A DNA stretch of 64,000 nucleotides from contig JAEUQK010000029.1 of the NCBI GenBank assembly GCA_016789265.1, positions 62,001-126,000 of the forward strand, read 5' to 3'. This stretch comes from Blastocatellia bacterium. GTDB lineage: Bacteria; Acidobacteriota; Blastocatellia; Pyrinomonadales; Pyrinomonadaceae. The position numbers were made by a program, and so were the translations under genes. The number at the start of each line of letters is the position of its first letter. Positions within the stretch are counted from its first letter, which is position 1. Under the pieces are notes generated by a model. The model ran no database searches, was not told the origin of the DNA, and worked only from the letters and a program-made list of their open reading frames with translations. Below, piece after piece: positions 25,738 through 34,618 of this stretch.

Positions 25738-26574
25738 ATGGCAGAAAAAGAGAAAGATAACAAAGAAGAAGCCGCAGAAGAGTCAAAACCGAAAGGGCCG
25801 CCCAAATCACTCTTCCGAGAGTATTTCGAATCGCTGACCGTGACCCTCGTGATGGCTCTGTTCGGGATGACGTTCATCCTTCAGGCGGTAACCGTCCCGA
25901 CCGGTTCGATGCAGAACACTATACTTATCGGCGATTATCTGATCGTCAACAAGTTCATCTTCAATCCCGGAGGCAATCCGATCCCGCTGCTTCCGATGCG
26001 CGAGATCGAACGCGGCGACATCATCGTTTTCAAATATCCCGGAAACAGCGTCAGGCCGGACACGGACCGCGCTCGCGGGCTTGTCAAGTATCAGCTCAAC
26101 TACGTCAAACGCGTCATCGGACTTCCCGGCGAAAAGGTCGAATTCAAGAACAATCAGGTTTACATCAATGATCAGCCCCTTCCCGAACACCGCATCATCG
26201 GCGAGGCCCAGGTAAAGGACGGGGCGTTGGAAACCAAAGAGTTCGAAGAAAGACAGCCGGACCAAGAATGGAACGTCTATTACCATGAAGACACGATGGA
26301 CGCCGTTCGTTCGGGCATGAAACTGCCGACGAGACAGTACAACTTTGCGGTAGAAGGCAAGCCTATGATCGTTCCGCCGAACAGCTTTTTTTGTATGGGC
26401 GATGCACGTGACGATAGCGACGACGGCCGCGGCTGGGGCTTCGTTCCCCGCGAGCTTATCATCGGACGGGCGATGTTCGTTTACTGGTCATGCGATCGCG
26501 GAGCGTCAAACGGAAGTATGCTTGGCTGCCTCACGCATCCGCGCCTCGACCGGATCGGGAAATTTGTCAAGTAG
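25738..26574 (+). CDS. lepB: signal peptidase I
   Basis: 278 residues from ATG 25738; the frame is open upstream but that part overlaps rnc. A charged N-terminus, one membrane helix, then catalytic Ser in VPTGSMQNTI and Lys in YVKRVIGLPGE. The late family box GDNRDNSxDSR is here MGDARDDSDDGRGWGFVP, with Ala for the Asn. The enzyme removes signal peptides from exported proteins at the outer face of the inner membrane, many of which are encoded in this window. Insertion near 205-240 relative to E. coli core. Confidence 0.95.
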   Translation: MAEKEKDNKEEAAEESKPKGPPKSLFREYFESLTVTLVMALFGMTFILQAVTVPTGSMQNTILIGDYLIVNKFIFNPGGNPIPLLPMREIERGDIIVFKYPGNSVRPDTDRARGLVKYQLNYVKRVIGLPGEKVEFKNNQVYINDQPLPEHRIIGEAQVKDGALETKEFEERQPDQEWNVYYHEDTMDAVRSGMKLPTRQYNFAVEGKPMIVPPNSFFCMGDARDDSDDGRGWGFVPRELIIGRAMFVYWSCDRGASNGSMLGCLTHPRLDRIGKFVK

Positions 26575-26609
26575 ATCTTCTCCGTGGGCTTTGTCGAAAA
26601 CTTTGCGAT

Positions 26610-26638
26610 CTTTGTGTTGTAAGGGCATTAACACAAAG
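26610..26638. repeat. hairpin repeat between lepB and psuG
   Basis: CTTTGTGTT (26610-26618) pairs perfectly with AACACAAAG (26630-26638) across an 11-nt loop. The flanks (CTCCGTG to the left, CACAGAG to the right) extend the symmetry imperfectly. There is no T-run. It is similar in style to the longer inverted repeat at 31273-31337. Confidence 0.6.
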
Positions 26639-26674
26639 TCCACAATGAACCTTCACAGAGAGCACGAGGCATAG

Positions 26675-27571
26675 ATGAAATTTAGGTTTAGCGAGGAAGT
26701 TTCCGGAGCGCTGCATTTTGCACGTCCGGTTGTCGCGCTCGAATCGACAGTGATCGCACACGGCCTTCCGTATCCTCACAACATCGAGACCGCCTACAAG
26801 ATCGAGAACCTTATCCGCGACAGTGGAGCGACGCCGGCGACTATCGCGGTTTTCGATGGCGAAGTATGCATCGGCCTCGGCGACGAACATTTTGAGCGGC
26901 TCGTGACCGATAAAGAGATACGAAAACTTTCCCGACGCGATCTGCCGGTCGTTCTGGCAAAGAAACTCAGCGGTGCGACCACCGTATCTTCGACGGCGTT
27001 TCTTGCACACAAAGCGGGCATCAAGGTTTTTGCGACCGGCGGTATCGGCGGCGTTCATCGAGGTGACAGAACCGACGTTTCGGCAGACCTGCCCGAACTT
27101 GCAGGTACACCTATGATTGTCGTTTGTTCGGGAGCCAAGATCGTTCTCGATCTGCCTGCGACGCGCGAATGGCTTGAGACTTACGGCGTGACGGTGCTTG
27201 GTTGGCAATGTGACGAATTCCCCGCGTTCTACTCGCGTTCGAGCGGGCTGCCGATCGATGAAAGGGTTGAAACGGGTAAAGACGTCTCGAAGATCGCCGA
27301 TGCCCGAAACGATATCGAGTTTTTGAGTTCGATCCTCGTCACGGTTCCGGTTCCATCCGAATTCGAGATCAAGAATAGCGAGCTTGAGCCTATACTGCTC
27401 GATTCGTTAAAGCTCGCAAAAGACCAGGACATCAAGGGAAAGGACGTAACACCATTTCTGCTTTCACAGCTTACCGAACGCAGCGGCGGGCGTACGCTAA
27501 AGGCGAATATTGCATTGCTTGAAAATAACGCACGGGTCGCAACCGAGATCGCACGTTCCCTCAACTACTAA
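26675..27571 (+). CDS. psuG: pseudouridine-5'-phosphate glycosidase
   Basis: 298 residues, the normal PsuG length. The enzyme splits (or forms) pseudouridine 5'-phosphate to uracil and ribose 5-phosphate in pseudouridine salvage. Conserved blocks are ALESTVIAHGLPYPHN, VCIGLGDEHFERL, GATTVSSTAFLAHKAGIKVFATGGIGGVHRG and CSGAKIVLDLPATREWLETYGVTVLGW. The partner kinase PsuK is not next to it. The gene converges with an SH3-domain gene and their stop codons overlap by four bases. Confidence 0.95.
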   Translation: MKFRFSEEVSGALHFARPVVALESTVIAHGLPYPHNIETAYKIENLIRDSGATPATIAVFDGEVCIGLGDEHFERLVTDKEIRKLSRRDLPVVLAKKLSGATTVSSTAFLAHKAGIKVFATGGIGGVHRGDRTDVSADLPELAGTPMIVVCSGAKIVLDLPATREWLETYGVTVLGWQCDEFPAFYSRSSGLPIDERVETGKDVSKIADARNDIEFLSSILVTVPVPSEFEIKNSELEPILLDSLKLAKDQDIKGKDVTPFLLSQLTERSGGRTLKANIALLENNARVATEIARSLNY

Positions 27572-28335
27572 TTAGCTCCGGCGGCTTTTTTCGCCATCTT
27601 TTGCGTTAACGAATCAAGCCGTTTTTGCGCCTCTGCGGCTTCCGGTGTTCCCGGAAACTTCTTGGTTAACTCCGACCAACTCGCGCCGTCGTAATGAAAT
27701 TGACGCGTGCTCGAATTAAAGAGAAACAAAATGCCGAGCTTTCTATATCTGTCGAGGCTGACAAAATTCAAATAATAGCTGTGGAGTGGAGCGGCCGAGG
27801 CGGCCATCTCGCGTCGATCCAACCTCGACGCAGCGTCCTTTGAAAGTTTTGCAGCCGCCTCCTCCAGAAGATCCCCAAAGAGCAGCAACATAGCTGGGCG
27901 AAACTGCGACGTTGGATAGAGAGTGAAGAACTCAACGGCGGCCTCGATCTGGTCAAACCCGTTCATCGATTGGACAAGCTTCGCAAGCCTGGCATCGTCG
28001 CCTTCACGAAATCGTCCAAAGATCGAATCGGCCTGGACCCAACCCGAACCGCTCGGCAGAGCGGCCACACGATAAAACTTCACGCCGTCCGCTTCGGTGA
28101 CGCCGAGAATACGGACCTGCCGTCCACGCCGCATTCGCTGGATGGGTTCGGCAAACAGACTTGGCTTTTGCCGCAGAACTGAAAGGGTTTCGTCCATTAC
28201 GACTGCGGTTTGTCCGATCTCGCGCGGCTTCGACGTAGTTACGGCCGATCGTTTCACTACAGGCCGACTTTGTGCCAACGTCTCAAACGTCATCGAGAAG
28301 AGACAGATGAGTATCGCTGAGAGAACGATTTTCAT
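27568..28335 (-). CDS. exported SH3-domain protein
   Basis: 255 residues. A signal peptide (cleavage near TLA-Q22) is followed by a bacterial SH3-like domain: VMDETLSVLRQKPSLFAEPIQRMRRGRQVRILGVTEADGVKFYRVAALPSGSGWVQADSIFG. The remaining helical part ends in TKKFPGTPEAAEAQKRLDSLTQKMAKKA. SH3b domains bind cell-wall peptides, so a periplasmic or wall-linked role is inferred. The stop overlaps the convergent psuG stop. It is co-directional with, and 13 bp downstream of, ruvC. Confidence 0.75.
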   Translation of the reverse strand: MKIVLSAILICLFSMTFETLAQSRPVVKRSAVTTSKPREIGQTAVVMDETLSVLRQKPSLFAEPIQRMRRGRQVRILGVTEADGVKFYRVAALPSGSGWVQADSIFGRFREGDDARLAKLVQSMNGFDQIEAAVEFFTLYPTSQFRPAMLLLFGDLLEEAAAKLSKDAASRLDRREMAASAAPLHSYYLNFVSLDRYRKLGILFLFNSSTRQFHYDGASWSELTKKFPGTPEAAEAQKRLDSLTQKMAKKAAGAN

Positions 28336-28348
28336 ATTGTTGAGTGAA

Positions 28349-28852
28349 TTATTTGGACATCGACTTCGCGATCTTGTCCTTCATCCCGGCATGATGAAAA
28401 TGGCAGATCGCGATCGCGAGTGCGTCGGCCGCATCGTGCGGCGTCGGCACCGTTTTCAACCGCAACAGCAGCTTGACCATTTCGCCCACCTGACGTTTTT
28501 CCGCGGCACCATAGCCGACGACCGTTTTCTTGATCAGCCGAGGTGCGTATTCGGCGATCTCGATCCCGCGCTGCTCTGCAAGCAGAAGAACAACGCCGCG
28601 AACCTGACCTAATTTCATCGCGACACTGACATTTGCCGCGTAAAACGCTTCTTCGATCGAGATAACATCTGGCGACAGACGGTCAACTAACTCGGAAACG
28701 CCCTGGTAGATCCCAGCGAGCCGTTTCGAGAATGCATGTTTCGGGCTTGATCGTACGGTGCCGAAATCGACAGGCGAGTATCTTAACCCGCTGCCTTCGA
28801 CCACGCCCCAGCCGAGCGTTTCACTGCCCGGATCGATACCCAAAACTCGCAT
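28349..28852 (-). CDS. ruvC: Holliday junction resolvase RuvC
   Basis: 167 residues from ATG 28852, where the family begins (MRVLGIDPGSETLGWG); the frame runs further up but through a repeat. Catalytic acidic residues lie in GIDPGS, SIEEAFYAANVSVAMKLGQVRG and the C-terminal HDAADALAIAICH. It resolves Holliday junctions with RuvAB, which are not encoded here. The 54-bp repeat (28899-28953) sits between ruvC and the divergent downstream-pathway gene. Confidence 0.96.
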   Translation of the reverse strand: MRVLGIDPGSETLGWGVVEGSGLRYSPVDFGTVRSSPKHAFSKRLAGIYQGVSELVDRLSPDVISIEEAFYAANVSVAMKLGQVRGVVLLLAEQRGIEIAEYAPRLIKKTVVGYGAAEKRQVGEMVKLLLRLKTVPTPHDAADALAIAICHFHHAGMKDKIAKSMSK

Positions 28853-28898
28853 CGTAAGATCCAAGAAAAGATAACCGAAATGCCATTGCTCTTCAAGG

Positions 28899-28953
28899 TG
28901 CGCCGCTCCCTGCGCCGGCGCAGGGGGGCGCGGGTGGCGCAAAAATGGCGCAA
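28899..28953 (-). repeat. 54-bp dispersed intergenic repeat, copy 2
   Basis: On the minus strand the order is TTGCGCCA, TTGCGCCACC, CGCGCCCCCC, the palindrome TGCGCCGGCGCA, then CGGCGCA, matching copy 1 at 15537-15590 unit by unit with a few substitutions. Within it CCCTGCGCCGGCGCAGGG (28908-28925) is a perfect 18-bp palindrome. It occupies the divergent gap upstream of ruvC. Confidence 0.75.
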
Positions 28954-29026
28954 AGCGGCGATGTTGTAAAAAGCTACCGAAGACCTTATGATTTTCGTTA
29001 GTAGAAGCGTGCCCACTGAACACGAC

Positions 29027-29944
29027 ATGAACGCTAGTGCCGCCGAAGCCCGCCCAATGGAATCTGTGCGGGTTTTGCTTTCCGGTATCATAGATTACGC
29101 CGGACTATTTCCGCCGTCGCAGGTTTCGATGCCCGAAGCCGTGATCAACTACGCCACTTATCGCAACAGCAATTACGGCTGGATGCTGGGCCGGTTTGTC
29201 GTGCCGGTCGCCCGGCTGGATGAGTTCATTGAAAGTGCCCGTGATTTTGTTTCCCGCGACGGCAAGAGTACATGGCATCTGTGTGTGACCGCCGGAGAGG
29301 ACATCAATGACACCATCCGAAAGGTCAGGGATTTTAACCGTAAAAACGCGCCGGGCGTTTTCGCAGACTTGATCGAGGTAAAGGCGAACACGGTCTCCAA
29401 GATAGACAACACCGTAGCGGCATTGCCCGAAGGCGTGACGGCGTACTTTGAGATCGCAACGGGCGATGCGCTCCCCGATCTTGTAACGACGCTTTCCTTG
29501 AAAGGCCAGAAAGCAAAGATCCGAACCGGCGGCGTTTCGCGCGAAGATTTTCCTTCTTCAAAGCACATCATCCGTTTTGTACGGACCTGCATGGCCGCGA
29601 ACGTGCCGTTCAAAGCGACCGCGGGTTTGCATCACCCGATACGCTGTTTCAAACCGCTGACCTATGCCGAGGACGCTCCGCAGGGAACGATGCACGGCTT
29701 CCTTAATATGCTGCTGATGACAGGATTTGCCCGCGAGAGCTATCGCGTCTCGCTGCTCGAGGAAATGATGGAAGAGGAATTTGAAGAAGTGTTCCAGTTC
29801 AGCGAACTCGGCGTGAAATGGCGCAACGAGCATTTCCTGAGCAACGCTCACCTCGGCTGGCTCCGCCAAAAAGGCATGCACTCATTCGGCTCCTGCTCAT
29901 TCGATGAACCGATCGCGGACCTCCAGGCCCTGGGACTGCTTTAG
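29027..29944 (+). CDS. conserved protein of unknown function linked to fumarylacetoacetase
   Basis: 305 residues from ATG 29027. No signal peptide or membrane helix, so cytoplasmic. Recurrent features are IIDYAGLFPPSQVSMPEAVINYATYR near the start, TAYFEIATGDALPDLVTTL in the middle, AKIRTGGVSREDFPSS and KATAGLHHPIRCF, which suggest a beta/alpha barrel-type enzyme with conserved Lys, Arg and His, though I cannot name a family. It ends 6 bp before fahA, so it is almost certainly co-translated and may belong to tyrosine or aromatic breakdown. Confidence 0.75.
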   Translation: MNASAAEARPMESVRVLLSGIIDYAGLFPPSQVSMPEAVINYATYRNSNYGWMLGRFVVPVARLDEFIESARDFVSRDGKSTWHLCVTAGEDINDTIRKVRDFNRKNAPGVFADLIEVKANTVSKIDNTVAALPEGVTAYFEIATGDALPDLVTTLSLKGQKAKIRTGGVSREDFPSSKHIIRFVRTCMAANVPFKATAGLHHPIRCFKPLTYAEDAPQGTMHGFLNMLLMTGFARESYRVSLLEEMMEEEFEEVFQFSELGVKWRNEHFLSNAHLGWLRQKGMHSFGSCSFDEPIADLQALGLL

Positions 29945-29950
29945 TAAAAT

Positions 29951-31264
29951 ATGTACGAGATCAACGAAACCCACGACCCGAACCTCAAAAGCTGGGTCGA
30001 ATCCGCCAACGACCCGGATACGGATTTTCCTATACAAAATTTGCCGTTCTGCAATTTTCGGCACCGTTCCAACGAATCCGGCAGTCGTATTGGAGTCCGT
30101 ATCGGAAGCTCAGTTATCGATCTGGAAGCACTACCGGTCCAGAAAGAGTTTCAGTGGTGGCTCAAGTCTTCGAGTGGCCCGTGGAAGCTTGACGCACTTG
30201 GGCGACTTGCTCCTCACAGCCCGAACGAGGTGCGTAACTACCTGGTTGGATCGCTAAACGAAGATGCCGATCTTGCGACCAAGGAACTGGTGGAGAAGGT
30301 ACTGGTTCCCGAGTCAGAAGTGAGCTTTCATTCCCCTTTTGAGATCGGCGATTACACCGACTTCTACTGCTCGATCTATCACGCGACGAATGTTGGGTCG
30401 ATGTTTCGGCCGGACAATCCGCTGCTGCCGAATTACAAGTATGTGCCGATCGGTTATCACGGGCGGGCGTCGAGCATTGTTGTGAGCGGCACGGACATCA
30501 AGCGGCCGCACGGGCAGAACCGGAGCGACGCCGAAAAACCGCCGGTCTTTATTCCGTCGAAGAGCCTCGATTACGAAATGGAACTTGGCTTTTTTGTAGG
30601 CCGCGGAAACGAGATGGGCACGCCGATCGACATTAAGGACGCGGAGGAACACCTCTTCGGCGTGTGTCTCGTCAACGACTGGTCCGCACGCGACATACAG
30701 GCGTGGGAATACCAGCCGCTTGGGCCGTTTCTCGCAAAGAATTTTGCGACGACGATCTCACCTTTCGTCGTCACGATGGAAGCTCTCGCACCGTTTCGCA
30801 CACCTGCTTTCGAACGCGACCCGGACGACCCACAGCCGCTCGATTATTTGTCGGATGATAATAACCTCAAGTTTGGCGGGCTCGACATCAATCTCGAGGT
30901 CTATATCCAGACCGAAAAGATGCGAGCCGAGAACATCGAGCCGCACATGCTATCGCGTTCGAATACAAAAGACCTCTACTGGACCATCGGCCAGATGATG
31001 ACTCACCACGCGTCGAACGGCTGCAACCTGCAGACCGGCGACCTGATCGCGTCGGGCACGGTGAGCGGCAAAGAAAAATCGCAACGCGGCTGTTTATTAG
31101 AGCTGACGTGGCGAGGAACCGAACCCGTAGATCTGCCGTCAGGCGAACAGCGTCGTTTCCTCGAAGATGGCGACGAAGTGATAATGAAAGGCTACTGCGA
31201 ACGCGAAGGTTTCCGACGCATCGGACTTGGCGAATGCCGCGGCCGCGTCCTCCCCGCGGATTAA
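29951..31264 (+). CDS. fahA: fumarylacetoacetase
   Basis: 437 residues, the length of the eukaryote-like FAH. It hydrolyses 4-fumarylacetoacetate to fumarate and acetoacetate, the last step of tyrosine catabolism. Visible: the N-terminal SH3-like part (NLPFCNFRHRSNESGSRIGVRIG), the metal/catalytic region DFYCSIYHATNVGSMFRPDNPLLPNY, YHGRASSIVVSGT, DYEMELGFFVG, LVNDWSARDIQAWEYQPLGPFLAKNF and ASGTVSG. No homogentisate dioxygenase or isomerase genes are adjacent; only the unknown upstream gene is coupled. Confidence 0.97.
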   Translation: MYEINETHDPNLKSWVESANDPDTDFPIQNLPFCNFRHRSNESGSRIGVRIGSSVIDLEALPVQKEFQWWLKSSSGPWKLDALGRLAPHSPNEVRNYLVGSLNEDADLATKELVEKVLVPESEVSFHSPFEIGDYTDFYCSIYHATNVGSMFRPDNPLLPNYKYVPIGYHGRASSIVVSGTDIKRPHGQNRSDAEKPPVFIPSKSLDYEMELGFFVGRGNEMGTPIDIKDAEEHLFGVCLVNDWSARDIQAWEYQPLGPFLAKNFATTISPFVVTMEALAPFRTPAFERDPDDPQPLDYLSDDNNLKFGGLDINLEVYIQTEKMRAENIEPHMLSRSNTKDLYWTIGQMMTHHASNGCNLQTGDLIASGTVSGKEKSQRGCLLELTWRGTEPVDLPSGEQRRFLEDGDEVIMKGYCEREGFRRIGLGECRGRVLPAD

Positions 31265-31272
31265 GAACATTT

Positions 31273-31337
31273 ACCACATAGGAACAGAGAGCACATAGAA
31301 AGAAAAAGAACCTATGTGTTCTATGTTCCTATGTGGT
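31273..31337. repeat. 26-bp inverted repeat between fahA and fdhD
   Basis: Left arm 31273-31298 (starting ACCACATAGGAACA, ending CACATAG) pairs with right arm 31312-31337 with two mismatches over 26 bp; the loop is A/G-rich, 13 nt. The arm sequence is of the type seen as dispersed repeats in some bacterial genomes. No clean T-run, but it could end the fah transcript. Confidence 0.75.
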
Positions 31338-31366
31338 TTAAGTAGCCGCTCTGTTAAAATCGCAAC

Positions 31367-32254
31367 GTGAAGCCCGCTCCAGCCCAATCACAAACGACGG
31401 TTAGCAAAGTGGTCGCGAAGTCCGACGCTGAAGAATTTACCGACGTTCTCGCGGTCGAGGAGCCGCTCGAGATACGGCTGCAGCCCGACGGTATGCCGCA
31501 CAGGCCCGTTTCGATCACGATGCGAACGCCGGGCCATGACATCGAGCTCGCCGCCGGATTCCTATTCACCGAGGGAATTATCAAACGACGCGCCGACATC
31601 CGCGACATTCGACATTGCGGCCCAAAAGGCAGAAATACGAGCGGAAGCGAGTGTGCCCCAGAACAAGAGGCCGCGGCAAAATACAACACTGTACTCGTCG
31701 AACTTGCCGAAGACGTCGAGGTCGATCTCAAACGGCTCAAACGAAATTTCTACACCACGTCGAGCTGCGGCGTTTGCGGTAAATCGTCGATCGAGGCACT
31801 GAGGACCGGCGTTACAAAGCTGCCGGCGGACAAATTCGCGATCGACGGTGATCTTATACATGAACTGCCGCAGATCTTGCGGCGGACGCAATCGGTCTTT
31901 AAAAAAACGGGCGGCCTGCACGCGTCGGCGCTGTTCACTGAAAAGGGCGGGATCGAGACTATTCGCGAGGACGTCGGACGGCATAACGCGCTCGATAAGG
32001 TCATCGGAGCGAAATTCCTCACCGGTGAGCTGCCCGCGCAGAGATCGATCCTGTTTGTCAGCGGGCGTACGAGCTTTGAGCTTGTGCAAAAAGCTCTGAT
32101 GGCGGGAATTCCCGTGATGGCAGCGGTCGGTGCACCATCGAGCCTGGCGGTCGAACTCGCGCGAGAATATGGAATGACGCTGATCGGATTCGTCCGTGAC
32201 GAGCGATTTAACATCTACTGCGGAAAAGAACGGATCCGGAATTGTAAATTGTAA
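31367..32254 (+). CDS. fdhD: formate dehydrogenase accessory sulfurtransferase FdhD
   Basis: 295 residues. FdhD passes sulfur from IscS to the molybdenum cofactor of formate dehydrogenases. The catalytic CxxC is Cys134-Gly-Val-Cys137 in TSSCGVCGKSS; other family blocks are PGHDIELAAGFLFTEGII, GGLHASALF, REDVGRHNALDKVIG and SGRTSFELVQKALMAGIPVMAAVGAPSSLAVELA. It begins the group fdhD-fdhF-mobA, whose products act on the same cofactor. GTG/ATG choice: ATG 31367 gives a normal length. Confidence 0.96.
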   Translation: MKPAPAQSQTTVSKVVAKSDAEEFTDVLAVEEPLEIRLQPDGMPHRPVSITMRTPGHDIELAAGFLFTEGIIKRRADIRDIRHCGPKGRNTSGSECAPEQEAAAKYNTVLVELAEDVEVDLKRLKRNFYTTSSCGVCGKSSIEALRTGVTKLPADKFAIDGDLIHELPQILRRTQSVFKKTGGLHASALFTEKGGIETIREDVGRHNALDKVIGAKFLTGELPAQRSILFVSGRTSFELVQKALMAGIPVMAAVGAPSSLAVELAREYGMTLIGFVRDERFNIYCGKERIRNCKL

Positions 32255-32324
32255 ATTGCTTAATTGTGAATTGGAACCGGGTATTTTTTCCAAATTACAG
32301 TCCGCCAATTCGCAATTTACAATT
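32240..32324. repeat. AT-rich inverted repeat between fdhD and the oxidoreductase gene
   Basis: AATTGTAAATTG (32240-32251) matches CAATTTACAATT (32313-32324) perfectly, and GAATTGG (32268-32274) pairs with CCAATTC (32305-32311). The left arm also contains a short direct repeat (GTAAATT). The repeat begins inside the last codons of fdhD. Likely a dispersed hairpin element. Confidence 0.6.
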
Positions 32325-32338
32325 GAAAGCAAATTGCC

Positions 32339-34618
32339 ATGAAGGACGAATCGGCGAAACTCAACATCACGCCGCCGCCTGAGACGTCGGCGGGCATCCA
32401 TGCGGTGACCAATGCTTTGCGGCATCTTTTCGGCAAGATGGGCGTTGTTCGCGCAACTCGCGGAATGCTGACGCTTAATCAAAAGGGCGGCATCGATTGC
32501 CAGTCGTGTGCCTGGCCTGACCCGGATCATCGGACGATAAACGAATTCTGCGAAAACGGCGCAAAAGCCCTTTCAGATGAGGCGACGCGGAAAAAGATCG
32601 GGCAAGAGTTCTTCGCGTCACATTCGGTCGATGAGCTTTCTTCGAAAACCGATCATTGGCTCAACCAACAGGGCCGCCTGACCGAGCCGCTGATACTCCG
32701 CGAGGGAAGCGAATATTACGAACCGATCAAGTGGGACGATGCGATCGCACTTATTGCGAACAAGCTGAATAACCTCGCCTCGCCCGACGAGGCTATCTTT
32801 TACACTTCGGGACGCACGTCGAACGAAGCGGCGTTCCTGTATCAACTCTTCGTTCGAAGGTTCGGGACGAACAATTTGCCTGATTGCTCGAATATGTGTC
32901 ACGAATCCACGAGCGTTGCGCTGGCCGAATCGATCGGGCTCGGAAAAGCGACGATCCGGCTGGAGGATTTCGAGCAGACCGATCTCGTGATCGTCATCGG
33001 GCAAAATCCGGGCACCAATGCTCCGCGTATGCTCTCGTCGCTTGCGGCCGCAAAGAAAGCGGGAGCAAAGATGATCGCTATCAATCCGCTGCCCGAGGTC
33101 GGCCTAACGAGCTTCGTAGATCCAAATCCGCAGCATGGGAATCCGTTTTCGGTGTTGGGTTTTCGCCCCGCGAAACTAGCCGATATCCATTTGCCGGTCC
33201 GTATAGGCGGCGATATGGCCGTGCTCAAAGGCCTGATGAAGTTTCTCTTAGAACGGGAACGACGCGTACCAAATAGCACCTTCGACCACGAATTCATAGC
33301 CGCGAAAACCGAAGGCTATGACGAGCTTATCGCGACGCTGGACGAAACTTCGTGGGATGAAATTTATACCGCGTCTGGGCTGAGCCGCGAACAATTTGAA
33401 GAGGCCGGCGAAATGATCGCTGCCTCGAACGGGTTCATTACCTGTTGGGCAATGGGCGTCACGCAGCACGTCGAGGCCGTCGCGACTATCCAGGACATTG
33501 TAAACTTGCATCTGCTTCGCGGTGCGATCGGTAAACCGGGAGCAGGGCTTTGCCCCGTACGCGGCCATTCAAATGTTCAGGGCGACCGCACGATGGGCAT
33601 TTGGGAAAAGATGACGCCCGTTTTCCGCGACAATCTTGAACGCGAATTTGCATTTGATACACCTGAAAGAGACGGGCTCAATACTGTCGAAAGCATTGCC
33701 TCGATGCGTGATGGTAGAGCCAAAGTTTTCTTCGCGATGGGCGGGAACTTCGCGGCCGCATCGCCCGATACAAAGGCTGTATCTCACGCATTGCAAAATT
33801 GCGATCTGACCGTACAGGTCATAACGAAACTGAACAGGACCGCTCTGACGCCGGGCCGAACGTCGATAATTCTGCCATGCCTCGGGCGTTCCGAGATCGA
33901 CCGTCAAGCGAGCGGCGACCAGTTCGTCTCTACCGAGAGCACGATGTTGAACGTACAGATGTCGAAAGGTATTTTCGAGCCCGCATCCGATCTGCTCCAA
34001 AGCGAGATCCGGATCGTGTGCCAGCTTGCAAAAGCGACGCTTGGCGACGAAAGCGAAATTGACTGGGATGGCTTCGCTGCCGATTACGACCGTATCCGCG
34101 ATACGATCGAGCGCGTGGTTCCGGGTTTCGATGATTACAACGAACGCGTCCGCGTACCCGGCGGATTCTATTTGCCTAATCCGCCCAGGGAAAGGAATTT
34201 TCCGACCGCCTCGGGCAAGGCTCATTTCAGACCGAGCGTGCTTGAGAAAATTGACCTTCCGCCGGGACGATTGTTGATGACCACGATCCGCTCGCACGAT
34301 CAATTCAACACGACGATCTACGGCCTCGATGACCGCTATCGCGGGATCGACGGCGGCCGGCATGTGATATTTATGAACGAAGCCGATATCGCCAAACATG
34401 GGCTCTCAGATCGACAATTAGTGGACATCACAAGCCACTTCGATGATGGCGAACGAAGCGTTTCCGGCTTTACTGTCGTCGAATACAAGATACCCGCGGG
34501 CTGCTGTGCCGCTTATTTTCCCGAGGCCAATCCGCTCATCCCGCTTGGCAGCCGGGCAAAGCGCAGTTTTACCCCGACATCAAAATGCGTAGTCGTTTCC
34601 GTCAGGCCCGCCGGATAA
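32339..34618 (+). CDS. FdhF/YdeP-family molybdopterin oxidoreductase
   Basis: 759 residues, the length of YdeP-type formate dehydrogenase-like enzymes with bis-MGD. The molybdenum ligand position is Cys187 (CSNMCHESTSVALAESIG), where E. coli FdhH has selenocysteine; no Sec codon is needed. Other blocks: SGRTSNEAAF, VIGQNPGTNAPRML, RGAIGKPGAGLCPVRGHSNVQGDRT and a C-terminal MGD-binding domain (TIRSHDQFNTTIYGLDDRYRG). The canonical N-terminal Fe-S cysteine motif is reduced to GIDCQSCAWP. No electron-transfer subunit is encoded nearby. Substrate uncertain. Confidence 0.92.
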   Translation: MKDESAKLNITPPPETSAGIHAVTNALRHLFGKMGVVRATRGMLTLNQKGGIDCQSCAWPDPDHRTINEFCENGAKALSDEATRKKIGQEFFASHSVDELSSKTDHWLNQQGRLTEPLILREGSEYYEPIKWDDAIALIANKLNNLASPDEAIFYTSGRTSNEAAFLYQLFVRRFGTNNLPDCSNMCHESTSVALAESIGLGKATIRLEDFEQTDLVIVIGQNPGTNAPRMLSSLAAAKKAGAKMIAINPLPEVGLTSFVDPNPQHGNPFSVLGFRPAKLADIHLPVRIGGDMAVLKGLMKFLLERERRVPNSTFDHEFIAAKTEGYDELIATLDETSWDEIYTASGLSREQFEEAGEMIAASNGFITCWAMGVTQHVEAVATIQDIVNLHLLRGAIGKPGAGLCPVRGHSNVQGDRTMGIWEKMTPVFRDNLEREFAFDTPERDGLNTVESIASMRDGRAKVFFAMGGNFAAASPDTKAVSHALQNCDLTVQVITKLNRTALTPGRTSIILPCLGRSEIDRQASGDQFVSTESTMLNVQMSKGIFEPASDLLQSEIRIVCQLAKATLGDESEIDWDGFAADYDRIRDTIERVVPGFDDYNERVRVPGGFYLPNPPRERNFPTASGKAHFRPSVLEKIDLPPGRLLMTTIRSHDQFNTTIYGLDDRYRGIDGGRHVIFMNEADIAKHGLSDRQLVDITSHFDDGERSVSGFTVVEYKIPAGCCAAYFPEANPLIPLGSRAKRSFTPTSKCVVVSVRPAG

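Noticed and set aside
31562..32530. 322-codon open frame on the minus strand across fdhD
   Set aside because: Antisense shadow of fdhD and the start of the oxidoreductase; no domain or RBS.
32897..32902. Selenocysteine in the FdhF-like enzyme
   Set aside because: The Mo-ligand codon is TGT (Cys187); no TGA is in frame.
33569..34399. 276-codon minus-strand frame in the oxidoreductase gene
   Set aside because: Antisense shadow; the plus-strand protein is full length and motif-complete.
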